Source of the DNA: Dryocosmus kuriphilus
Lineage: Eukaryota; Arthropoda; Insecta; Hymenoptera; Cynipidae
Direction: 5' to 3'
Assembly: GCA_038277395.1 (NCBI GenBank)
Contig: CM076192.1
Location: forward strand, 54,669,119 to 54,733,118
Length of the DNA stretch: 64,000 bases
Shown here: positions 52,594 to 61,733 of the stretch, piece by piece
Position numbering within the stretch: position 1 is the stretch's first letter
How the letters are laid out: each line of letters starts with the position of its first letter
Notes under the pieces: model-generated
The model's database searches: none
The model's input: the letters and a program-made list of their open reading frames with translations, nothing else
What the model was told of the DNA's origin: nothing
Program-made: the position numbers and the translations under genes

Positions 52594-52915
52594 TAATACG
52601 CACACCCACACCCCCACCCCCCCACACACATGGGTGCGTATGTGTGTATATATATGGGAACGTTAACTAGTGTTAGACTCACCGTACCAATTTATGAGTT
52701 TTTGTAATCTTTTTACTCCAATAACAATATGAATAAAGATCTCTATATCTACGATACAACACAAATGTAAACAGGCATATCTCATTAAATAATAAGAGTA
52801 AAATTTCTTACATTAAAATAGGTATCTAAATATAAATCAACAATAGACAGAACATGTAATAATCTCTGTATCACAATATATGTCAATAAAATAAAATTAA
52901 AAAAAAAAAAAAAAA
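52559..52915. repeat. TA/TG microsatellite and sequence present only in the second copy
   Basis: A (TA)n tract at 52559-52598, a CA/C-rich tract at 52600-52632, and then AT-rich sequence to a run of A at 52898-52913. Copy 1 has only TTATATATATCACAC here (43271-43287), so copy 2 has about 350 extra bases or copy 1 has lost them. No gene is recognised. Confidence 0.7.
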
Positions 52916-53222
52916 CATTGTTATCATCATCACAAATCAGACGACACATCCACCAGCATCCATTCCATCACCATGGTGTGATGTGATGATGATCATCATC
53001 TCATTACACCATAATTCTCTTCTCAATTCTCAATCATCACTCTTCATCACGGTCCTTCATTTCGCTTGCTCCATGAAATCTGCGCTTAAAATCATTTCGC
53101 TCCACCTGCTCCAGGAAGTCATTTTCATCTCTCCACAGTTTCTTGAAGTCTTCTCGGTGTGCTCGAAGTCTGGCTTGATCATTTTGCTTCGTCTGCAGGA
53201 AGTGCATCTTCTGCTTCCCGCC
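52916..53222. repeat. Rearranged GAAGTCTGC-type repeat, second copy
   Basis: Corresponds to 43295-43714 but is shorter, with the shared words in a different order, e.g. GAAATCTGCGCTTAAAATCATTTCGC. Unassigned. Confidence 0.6.
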
Positions 53223-53585
53223 ATCTTAATTTCTTTCTAATTCAACTTTTAAGCGTTATACAGCTTCAAATATTCCTTCACTCAAACAGCCCAAACATGT
53301 GCCCAGCATCAGTTCTCTCACAATTTGTGCGAGTAAAACTTCCATCCGTCTTAAAAGGCCACGACATTTCCGTGTTTCGCTTCATGCGCGAGTGTCTTTG
53401 CAGTTCAATTGTCTTGGACCACCATCCTCCGCTCGTCCCATTTTTTTGGTTCATAACCTTCAGGTTGGTAACCAATCGGGGAGGGGTTTTAGTCGGTAGG
53501 CGCTTTCCGCAAATCCGACACAACCCATCTTCTTTGGGTGTCTTTCAGAAGATTTCTCCCTCCTCGATCAATTCAAAAAAAAAAT
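53223..53585 (+). mobile_element. Diverged family A fragment, sense, second copy
   Basis: Matches 43690-44070 almost exactly, including the 3' UTR and A-rich end. Confidence 0.82.
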
Positions 53586-53860
53586 AATAAATAAAAAAAA
53601 ACAAAAAAATTGTTATCGACAGAGACGATAGATTGATAGATCATTCATGACATTGAGATTACACATTTAATTCACAATTGCCATTGATTCTCGTTCTGTG
53701 GATCAAATTGATCATCGTTTCTTGTGTACGAATTGATCATCCATTGGATTATTGATTCCGACACATATAAGATTCGGATATTGCAGCTCGTGCAGTGTAG
53801 CACTGTGTGTGTTGTGATAAATGCGTGTGTGTTGTGAGAAACTACAAAATTAATGGCGTC

Positions 53861-54997
53861 ATGGCTTCAAATAGGCATAAAGGTGACGACTCTGTGCTAC
53901 TACAAAATCGCTTCGAGCTACTAGCTGACTTGGACGAACGGCGACGCAAAGGGTCTGGGACGCAAGAACCTGTCGATGATAACGAGAAAGAAATGAACGA
54001 TGAAGTAATCATCGAAAGAAGAAACGGAATATTCCACCCATCGTTAGTACTAAGGCAAGTAGTAATTATGCCGTGATGTTGAAGGAAATCAGCAATCTTA
54101 CTCCAAGCAAAAACGTTAAGTTTGCTCTTTCTAAGGAAGGACTCTCAATCCAAACGGAAAACCTGGAGGATTATAACACAATACGCAAGTCTCTAGACGA
54201 GGGTAAAATAACCTACTACTCCCATGTGTTTAAAGACGAAAAACCAAAAAATCTGCCTAATCTGCCAATTGAAGATATCAAAGAGGATCTTGAGAAACAG
54301 GGTATCCAGACCAAGAAGATTATTTTACTTAAAGACAAAAAAAGTCATATTACGGTGCAGAGACATTTGAATCCTCGTGAAAAAATCTTTCATAATAATT
54401 GCCTCATCACAGTGAACTCAGATGTAGACACTTAAAATCAGTGCGTATGATCAGATACATCTACTCGGTTAAAATGTATTGGGAGACCTTTAAAAATTCC
54501 AAACGGGCTACGCAGTGTCACAGATGCCAGCAGTATGGCCATGGTTCCACCCACTGCAAAAGTGACCCTAAATTACATTACATTAAATTACATTTTGCAT
54601 TTGCAAAAAATAGACTTGAAAAAGGCAAAAACTCTGCCAGGCAGGCTACCTGCTAGAGGGAAGCCTTCCCCAAAAACACAATCAAACTATCCGCCGCTGA
54701 GGCATAAACCCCGGAGGTGCTTACATCCCATGGAACGGCCAAGCACATATGGGGCAACATATCAGAGGTGCTTACGTGGACCAGCCAAGCACAATCATGC
54801 AGAGTATGAAAGTCGGGACCAGCCCTACGTATCAGACTTCACGGATTTGACGACTGAACTCAGGAAACTCAACGATATTTGTGATATCCGTAAGATGCTG
54901 AGGTTAACTCGTAGATTAAAAAATAAATTATTGACGCGTAAGACTGAATTAGATAGGTTTATTGTATTCTCTGAACTTATTAATTATGGCAGAAATA
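53861..54997 (+). pseudogene. ORF1 of C copy 3, frameshifted, second and third zinc knuckles deleted
   Basis: ATG at 53861 (Met-Ala-Ser-Asn-Arg-His). Open pieces are 53861-54076, 54073-54435 and 54399-54656, in alternate frames. The RNA-binding domain has lost a few residues (Lys-Asn-Leu-Pro-Asn-Leu-Pro). The first knuckle Cys-His-Arg-Cys ... His-Cys is intact near 54519. Knuckles two and three are replaced by a TTACATTACATTAAATTACA repeat (54575-54594). ORF2 frames begin in the overlap near 54985. Confidence 0.85.
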
Positions 54998-55009
54998 GAC
55001 TGAAAACTA

Positions 55010-55412
55010 ATAATATTAACATGGCTCATTGGAATGCAAATGGCATTAGACATAACCTGACTGAATTGAAAGATTTTATGAGAAACCATGCAATTGATGT
55101 TATGCTAGTAAACAAAACACGAGTAAACTCAAATATTAAACTGTACGTTCCAGGTTATAATGTCATTCGCAAAGATAGATTAAATAGTCAGGGAGGAGGG
55201 GTCCTCATATTTGTACAAAAGTAGTCAAAAAGTTCTAATGTATGGAGATCTCAATGCTAAAAAATATGAGAAAGAAATCTTTGAACGAACAAAGAAATTC
55301 TTCGAATCATAAATTGGTGATATTCCTGAAATGCAGGAAGCTAAAGTTATGTCTAGGGAGCAAGTTCCATTCAAAATTAAATATAAAATGCCTTATCATA
55401 TTCTGATAGACT
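55010..55412 (+). pseudogene. ORF2 remnant of C copy 3
   Basis: Endonuclease start with Ala-His-Trp-Asn-Ala-Asn-Gly near 55024 and a Gly-Gly-Gly-Val-Leu block near 55195, ending in a stop at 55222. A short Gly-Asp-Leu-Asn-Ala remnant follows, then the C-terminus with Val-Pro-Phe-Lys-Ile near 55366. The reverse-transcriptase core is absent. Confidence 0.85.
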
Positions 55413-55689
55413 GATAAAAATGCAACACCTCAGCATCTTGGTTTGTAAGTTATTATTGTTGTCTACTTTTAAGAGCTCAACATATGTCTCATGGTGTGTT
55501 TTAAAAATAATTTTGTACCTAAACTTACTTCGATCCTAGCAATGCTAAATGTATATACTTATGATCTGAAACAAATAAATATTATGATTAATAGGCCGTA
55601 TTCGAAAAGCGAAAAAGATACCTAGACTTAAAATATTACCAAACAAATATTTAAAATGCAAAATATCTCTCTCTAATACTTTTTTCACC

Positions 55690-56550
55690 TCTCCCACATA
55701 CACAATCAAAAGCCCCGATCCACACTATCAATGTCAAGTCACAAGGAAAAACAAAGATACTACCGATTAACGTCATTGTCGACGAGCTTAACGATCTCTT
55801 CGTGGGTCTCCATATTATTTGCAAAAAACACGGCGAATGTCCCCCCACCATCTACAAACGTGGCGGCGTGTATGCTGTCCACATCTCCTATGACAAAAAC
55901 AATCGCGCATTTCTCAAAGCCTTGGATGCTCAGGGCTTTGTATATTTCCTATACAGGAATCAAGATTCACTCCCTCCTATTAAGCTCGTCATCAGGAATG
56001 TCCCCTCATCCCATCCAGAAGACGCAGTTTTATTAGATATCCAAGAATTAGGCTATACTGTCAACTCTTGCACCAGGATGCGAAACTCGATAACTAAGAA
56101 CCCACTTCCCATGGTCATGATTTCGGTCTGCCGTCTTAGCCTTCATCCGCGTTAATGTAGAATCCGTATGAGAAACCAAATAAACCTCAGCAATGTTTTC
56201 AGTGCCAAAGGTTCGATCACGTTTCAAATAACTGCCATGCAAGCCCGAGGTGTTTTCAAGTGTGGGAAAGCACACAAACCCTCTGTGTGCTAGAAACCCC
56301 GATAAGTGCCAGCCACCTGCGCAAAACTGTGGTGGAAACCACACGACACACTACAAAGGGTGTCCTGACTACAAAAAACCTGCCCAAAAATTCGCGTTCA
56401 GTAAGTCTAGAGTGACCCCGCCAAATTCTCAAAATACTGGCAAGAATTTACAGAATTCATGCTCTGAAACAAAAAACAAAGCTCCCCCAATTCAGATCCC
56501 AACACATACAACTACCATCACAAAAACTCACAAAAATAAAACCTGATGTA
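55690..56550 (+). pseudogene. Element J ORF1 (zinc-knuckle protein), frameshifted
   Basis: A different ORF1 lineage. The RNA-binding region is open at 55802-56155: Val-Tyr-Ala-Val-His-Ile-Ser-Tyr-Asp, then Ile-Lys-Leu-Val-Ile-Arg-Asn-Val-Pro, typical of the domain before the knuckles. Cysteine knuckles follow in other frames near 56185 (Cys-Phe-Gln-Cys-Gln-Arg-Phe-Asp-His) and 56250 (Cys-Gly-Lys-Ala-His). The tail 56250-56546 is Thr/Pro/Lys-rich. At least three frameshifts. Expected to bind element RNA when intact. Confidence 0.8.
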
Positions 56551-56880
56551 CCCCAATTGCTTTCTCATAACATAAATAAACAAGCATCCTGCAGCAAAGC
56601 CGTCAAATCAACTGAACCAAAAATAAATATGCAGTCTCAGAAACCACCCGTTAACAAGCGACCTGTCCTATATCCAACTCCTGCTGCACGATCAGACAAT
56701 CTACAATCTTTCGCTAATACTAGTCAAAATACACAAGCACACCTAGCAATCCTGATTAAAGAAGCTCTCCCCCCCCCCCCCCCCCCCACCTCTCAGCAAG
56801 TATCATGCCTGAGACTCTTACACTTCCTGAAGCCATCACCCTCACCTCTCAGATCATTAGACAAATATTAAATCTTGCAA
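56551..56880 (+). other. Element J ORF1 tail, with a poly-C tract
   Basis: Continues the low-complexity C-terminal part of J ORF1 (open at 56557-56871). A run of 17 C at 56770-56786 interrupts it and changes frame. Confidence 0.6.
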
Positions 56881-57685
56881 TTGAAAATGGCAAGTTCAAA
56901 ATTAATCATCCCCTAAAAATAGTTTTCTGGAATGCATTTGGTGTCACCCGGAAAAAACATGAATTAGCAAGTTTTCTATCAGAATATCACAATTTGTGTC
57001 TTAAGCGAAACCTTCATAAATAAAAAAACCACTTAATATCCCGGGCTATAATATCTATAGTAACAATACTAGCAGAGGAACAGCAATCTCATCAATAATA
57101 AAACATTCAACATAACGACAATCCTATCCCAAAACTCAAAACCTTAGAAGCAACTGCAATTCAAATTAAAATTCACGGTAAACCCTACGCCATAATTTCA
57201 GCGTATCAATCTCCGTCCAAACAATTTGAAAAAGAAGATTATAGGAAACTCCTCAATATTGCGCCATCCATAATAACATCTGGAGACCCAAACGCTAAAC
57301 ATATCTCGTGGAATAGTAGACGCATTAACAAAAAACATAAAAATCTGTTTGAATTTGCTATACAGAAAAGCTTGGATAGTGTAGCCCCGAATACATACAC
57401 ATATTTTCCAAATAACTGTAAATTTAAATCTGACCTAATTGACATCGCGATAGTTAAAAACAATCTTTTCAACATTAACGCATACACACTAGACGAGCTA
57501 GACTCAGACCACAGACCAGTATTATTAAACAAAGAATATGACTGTGATAAAACAAAGGACAAACTGCGATACAATTTTAAGAAAGCTGATTGGTTTTAAA
57601 TTTTTTAATTACTTAGAAGAAACGACAGTCACTGATAACAAACTAAACAACACGAACGAAATAGACGACACTTTAACTTAAATAC
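56881..57685 (+). pseudogene. Element J ORF2 endonuclease, broken and 3'-truncated
   Basis: Begins with Ile-Val-Phe-Trp-Asn-Ala-Phe-Gly (usual Asn-Ala-Asn-Gly) near 56921. Further blocks are Thr-Ser-Gly-Asp-Pro-Asn-Ala-Lys-His (usual Asp-Leu-Asn) near 57280, Ser-Asp-Leu-Ile-Asp-Ile-Ala near 57430, and Asp-Glu-Leu-Asp-Ser-Asp-His-Arg-Pro-Val near 57495. Several stops. The reverse transcriptase is absent: coding ends near 57600 and the mariner relic begins at about 57690. Confidence 0.85.
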
Positions 57686-57689
57686 TTTT

Positions 57690-59060
57690 GTACAAAAGTT
57701 ATTATTTTGGATTTTTCTACAAAAAACAGATTAATCTCCTTGAAAGTACTCCTCCATTGGAGACAATACACTTATCTAATCTTTTAATTCCATTTGTTTC
57801 GAAACATTTTTTTAAATTCCTCATTTGTGATGGATTGACAGCGCCTCCCCATCGTTTTTTTCCTTCACTTCAAGCTACGTCCCACATAAACACTATTCCT
57901 TTCTTCATGTCCCCATTTTCATTCGGGGAATAAAAAAAAAGTCAAAGGGGGCTAAATCGGGTGAATAGGGTGGGGTGAGTGCACCTGTGGCCATGCTAAT
58001 TTTGTTGGGTCCAAAAATCGGCGCACGGAAAGAGCTGTGTGAGCATGGGCGTTGTCTGTGGTGAAAAGAAAACCAGGTCCCCCTGACTGCCACAAATCAG
58101 GCCTTTTCCGTCGTAAACTGCTTGCGCGTAATCTTTTCAAGACATTTCCCAGGTAAAATGCCTGTTTAACTATCTGACCCGGTGGAAACAAATAGCTCGA
58201 ATTGGACGACTCCTCTCACATCGAAAAAAAAAAAAACAAATGAGCATCGTCTTAATGTTTTGACCTCGACCTGACGAGGCTTTTTAGGGCGAGGCGAATT
58301 TTGAGTCTTCCATTGACTTGACTGTTGCTTAGTTTTCAGGATCGTATCCATAACACCACGATTCGAGTCACCTGTTATGACCTTGGAAAAAAAGTTTGGG
58401 GATCATTTTGGAATTCCTCCTTCAAAGCAGAGCATGCTTGCACGCGGCCTTGGTTTTTGCTCTGCAGTCAGCAGTCGAGGAACAAATTTTGCAGCCACCC
58501 TTTCTCATCCCCAAATCTTCAACTTAGAATTCTCTGTACTGAACTTCCAACTCACGCCAGATTTCTCCACAACTTCTTCGATGGTCCTTTCGTCGATCTT
58601 CCAGATGATTTCACGAATTTTTTCATGTCATTTTCGTCGGTTCGGGCCGTCAAGGACGTCCAGAGCGAGGTTGATCGTCAATAGACATTTCCCCCCCACT
58701 TTTAAACGAGAAAACCACTCGAACACTTGAGTTTTTCCCATAGCATCATCTTGGTAGGCCGTTTTTTAACATTGAGAGTTTCTGATGCCCGTTTCCCGAG
58801 CAGGAAGCAAAACCTCACGTTGGCACGCTGATCACGAAAAACAACCACACAAAAAACGACGAGTGCGCAAAGCAACAGTCACAAAAAAAATTACACACAC
58901 CAAATGCAACCTTACACAGTGATAGCAGTTTTGGGATACTAACTGCGAAAAGTGCCTCAAAACGCACCTACCGCAAAAACCCGGGACTACAAAAAACTCC
59001 GCTCCCCACAACATCAGTTCGGTTTCTTTTGGGTAGGCCCCCGTATTAGAAAAACATCGC
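57690..59060 (-). mobile_element. Mariner element, antisense, decayed
   Basis: Minus-strand transposase remnants (57905-58730) lie between candidate ends. The right end reads inward CGGGGGCCTACCCAAAAGAAACC (approximate, near 59045) on the minus strand. The left end near 57690 has a weakly similar TGTACAAAAGTTATT. The length of about 1.35 kb is right for mariner. The exact ends and TA duplication are not certain. Confidence 0.75.
57905..58730 (-). pseudogene. Mariner transposase relic (DD34D type)
   Basis: Read on the minus strand from right to left. Lys-Ile-Asp-Glu-Arg-Thr-Ile-Glu-Glu-Val (about 58600) and Lys-Phe-Val-Pro-Arg-Leu-Leu-Thr (about 58470) belong to the DNA-binding half. Then come Val-Ile-Thr-Gly-Asp (first catalytic Asp, 58370), Lys-Gln-Gln-Ser-Ser-Gln-Trp (58320), Asp-Val-Arg-Gly-Val-Val (58210), Thr-Asp-Asn-Ala-His-Ala-His-Thr (second Asp, 58050) and Tyr-Ser-Pro-Asp-Leu-Ala-Pro (third Asp, 57965). 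Frameshifts and stops between all blocks make it inactive. This family moves by cut-and-paste at TA. Confidence 0.88.
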
Positions 59061-59084
59061 AAAAATAAAATTCTTTTCCTTAAA

Positions 59085-59231
59085 AAGACGCCACTAACTC
59101 CCTTCTGTCCGTGGTTGGCGTCCGACAGTCGGTATTACCCTCGTCGGTAAGGTAGGTTTCTGGATGCATTAGAAACATGACAGTTTGTTTCCATTAGTCG
59201 GGTAAGGGAGGTTTCTGGGGGCTGGAATGAA
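59085..59231. other. Unassigned, with a repeated GGTAGGTTTCTGG word
   Basis: TCGGTAAGGTAGGTTTCTGG (59140) and a similar TCGGGTAAGGGAGGTTTCTGG-like stretch (59197, given in part) are direct repeats about 58 bp apart. No gene is recognised. Confidence 0.5.
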
Positions 59232-59710
59232 AAATGCTAAATTCTTGCCAAAGTACACCATGGCAAGCTTATTTTTGATGACGACAGGTGGCGCTACTGT
59301 ATGCAAGTTTCCAAATATCGAAAGGAGACTGAATTTTCAAATTTTGCAGATATCTCGAAAAAAGAGTAAGAGCTACGCAAAAACGGACAAAATTTTGGGG
59401 TTTTTAAAAAAGGGGACTTCCTCAGACTGATCTAAATGATAGCGTTAACAAATTTTCAAAATTCCAACATTTTTTATTTTTTTGGGTTTTCAAAAATTGG
59501 AGTACTCGAAAACGGTAAGAGCTACGCAAAAACGGACAAAATTTTCATTCTAATAGAACGCTTTCTCAAGCCAATCTATCTGATGCGCTAAAAAATTTTC
59601 AAAATTCCAAAATTTTGTAATCTCCAGAATTCTTCGTAAACTCGAAAACCGAAGAGATATGACAAAAGAGAATAGAATAAGTGGGAATTTTTTTACACTG
59701 AATAAAAAAG
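59232..59710. repeat. Diverged tandem repeat of about 149 bp, running into the gap
   Basis: AGCTACGCAAAAACGGACAA occurs at 59371 and 59520, each preceded by (T/A)CGAAAA and followed by AAATTTT and a TTTTCAAAATTCCAA word (59452, 59599). A third, weaker unit begins near 59640. Non-coding in all frames that I read. Confidence 0.75.
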
Positions 59711-60210
59711 NNNNNNNNNNNNNNNNNNNNNNNNNNNNNNNNNNNNNNNNNNNNNNNNNNNNNNNNNNNNNNNNNNNNNNNNNNNNNNNNNNNNNNNNNN
59801 NNNNNNNNNNNNNNNNNNNNNNNNNNNNNNNNNNNNNNNNNNNNNNNNNNNNNNNNNNNNNNNNNNNNNNNNNNNNNNNNNNNNNNNNNNNNNNNNNNNN
59901 NNNNNNNNNNNNNNNNNNNNNNNNNNNNNNNNNNNNNNNNNNNNNNNNNNNNNNNNNNNNNNNNNNNNNNNNNNNNNNNNNNNNNNNNNNNNNNNNNNNN
60001 NNNNNNNNNNNNNNNNNNNNNNNNNNNNNNNNNNNNNNNNNNNNNNNNNNNNNNNNNNNNNNNNNNNNNNNNNNNNNNNNNNNNNNNNNNNNNNNNNNNN
60101 NNNNNNNNNNNNNNNNNNNNNNNNNNNNNNNNNNNNNNNNNNNNNNNNNNNNNNNNNNNNNNNNNNNNNNNNNNNNNNNNNNNNNNNNNNNNNNNNNNNN
60201 NNNNNNNNNN
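59711..60210. other. Assembly gap (500 N)
   Basis: Exactly 500 N; a placeholder of unknown true size. Confidence 1.
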
Positions 60211-60335
60211 CAGGCTTGCTAATTGGAATAAGTTCAGGGAAACTATTAACGACAAACTCACTATACAGAATTTTAGAACTAAATCAGACATTGATGATGG
60301 TATTAATAGTCTTACCTCTCTCATCAATGATGCCT
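60211..60335 (+). mobile_element. Element D fragment (second occurrence of piece 1)
   Basis: Identical to 30273-30369 and then retains about 20 bases missing there. Ends with the target word ATCAATGATGCCT (60323-60335) immediately before C copy 2. In frame it reads Ala-Asn-Trp-Asn-Lys-Phe ... Ser-Leu-Ile-Asn-Asp-Ala. Confidence 0.85.
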
Positions 60336-60470
60336 GTCATTTGATCAATGATTGCGACATTAGTAGATTGACATTGATTCTACATTCATTCTATTGATTG
60401 GACATTTGAAAGTGAATTGACATTAATTACATTTGAAGTAGTAGACATTTGATAGTATGTTGAGTGCACC
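60336..60470 (+). promoter_or_regulatory. 5' UTR of C copy 2
   Basis: 135 bp rich in CATT(T)GA and TTGACATT words, with TGACATTGATT, GAATTGACATTAATTA and AGACATTTGATAG. Expected to hold the internal promoter by analogy with Jockey elements; no initiator or DPE could be assigned with confidence. Confidence 0.5.
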
Positions 60471-61733
60471 ATGAAGCCAAAAAGACTGAAAAATGAGAAC
60501 GGGGATGTGACCCTACAAAATCGTTTTGAGCCACTGGCGGATATGGATGATCGACGACGCAAGGGGACTGGGACGCAAAAACCTGGAGATGACAATGAGG
60601 AAGAAATGAACGATGAAGTAATCATCGAGAAAAGGAAACGAAATATTCCGCCCATCGTTATCACTAAGGCAAGTAGTAATTATTCCGCGATGATGAAGGA
60701 ACTCAGGAATCTCACTCCAAGCAAAAACGTTAAGTTTGCTCTTATTAAAGAAGGACTTTCAATCCGCACGGAAAACTTGGAGGATTACAATGCTATACGC
60801 AAGTCTCTTGACGAGAATGCAATATCTTATTATTCATATATGTTTAAAGACCAGAAACCTAAAAACCTGGTTTTAAAAGGACTACCTGACCTACCAATTG
60901 AGGACATCAGAGAGGATCTGGAGAACCAGGGAATCCAGGCCAAGAATATTATCATACTTAAAGCTAAAAAAAAGCATAATGCGGCGCAGGGACACTTCAA
61001 CCCTAGTGAAAAATTTTATCATCCTAGATACCTAATAACAGTGAACCCAGATGTGGACTTAAAATCAGTGCGTATGGTCAGATACATCTGCTCGGTCAAA
61101 GTGTATTGGGAGACCTTTAAAAACTCCAAACGGGCTACACAGTGTCACAGATGCCAACAGTATGGCCATGGTTCCACCCATTGCAAAAGCGACCCTAAAT
61201 GTGTAAAGTGTGTGGGCTCGCACCACACTAGTGAGTGTACCAAAACTGAAAGTGACCCCGTGCAATGTGTAAATTGTAGAGGTGCACACCCCGCCAGCTA
61301 CTCCAAATGCCAAATTTATATTTTGCATTTGCAAAAAATAGATTCCAAAAAGGCAAAGTCTTTGCCAGACAGGTTACCTGCTAGAGGGAAGCCCCCCCCA
61401 AATATAAACTCAAACTATCCGCCCCTGAGGCCTAAACCCCCGGAGGTGCTTACAACTAATGGAGCAGCCAAGCACATATGGGGCAACAAACCAGAGGTGC
61501 TTACTACACGTGGACCAGCCAAGCACAATCATGGACAATACGAAGGTCGGGACCAGGCCTACGTAGCAGACTTCACGGATTTGACGTCCGAACTCAGGGA
61601 GCTCAATAGTATTTGTGATATCGGTAAGATGCTGAGGTTAATTCGTAGCTTAAAAAGTAAATTATTGACATGTACAACTGATCTAGATAGGCTTATTGTT
61701 TTCTCCGAACTCATTAATGATGGCAGGAAATAG
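60471..61733 (+). CDS. ORF1 nucleic-acid-binding protein (family C), intact
   Basis: 420 codons from ATG in context CACCATGA. Charged N-terminus; a basic Lys-Arg-Lys-Arg near residue 56 could be a nuclear localisation signal. A PRE_C2HC-like domain starts at Lys-Asn-Leu-Val-Leu-Lys-Gly-Leu-Pro near 131 and runs to about 205. Three cysteine knuckles follow: Cys-X2-Cys-X4-His-X4-Cys at about 225-238, Cys-X2-Cys-X3-His-X4-Cys at about 244-256 and Cys-X2-Cys-X3-His-X6-Cys at about 266-280. The C-terminal part is Pro-rich, then helical (Leu-Arg-Glu-Leu-Asn ... Met-Leu-Arg-Leu-Ile). It binds element RNA and probably assists target-primed copying. ORF2 starts at 61717, overlapping its end by 17 bases in another frame, which implies reinitiation or shunting. 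Confidence 0.95.
   Translation: MKPKRLKNENGDVTLQNRFEPLADMDDRRRKGTGTQKPGDDNEEEMNDEVIIEKRKRNIPPIVITKASSNYSAMMKELRNLTPSKNVKFALIKEGLSIRTENLEDYNAIRKSLDENAISYYSYMFKDQKPKNLVLKGLPDLPIEDIREDLENQGIQAKNIIILKAKKKHNAAQGHFNPSEKFYHPRYLITVNPDVDLKSVRMVRYICSVKVYWETFKNSKRATQCHRCQQYGHGSTHCKSDPKCVKCVGSHHTSECTKTESDPVQCVNCRGAHPASYSKCQIYILHLQKIDSKKAKSLPDRLPARGKPPPNINSNYPPLRPKPPEVLTTNGAAKHIWGNKPEVLTTRGPAKHNHGQYEGRDQAYVADFTDLTSELRELNSICDIGKMLRLIRSLKSKLLTCTTDLDRLIVFSELINDGRK

Larger units (their letters stand above)
53600..55650 (+). mobile_element. Family C element, copy 3: diverged and internally deleted
   Basis: 5' UTR (53600-53860), ORF1, the start of ORF2, then a jump and the last part of ORF2 with the C 3' UTR (55415-55650). 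The interior between the endonuclease Gly-Asp-Leu-Asn-Ala block (55250) and the C-terminal Lys-Glu-Ile-Phe-Glu-Arg segment (55275) is missing: in the full copies these are about 2.1 kb apart. It differs from copies 1 and 2 by many true substitutions, so it is an older lineage. Confidence 0.88.

Noticed and set aside
56770..56786. Proline-rich linker encoded by a C run in J ORF1
   Set aside because: The run of 17 C breaks frame and resembles the C run at 21998-22020; an expansion or a sequencing error, not a protein feature.
59599..60327. Long open stretches across the second gap
   Set aside because: Open only because of the 500 N.
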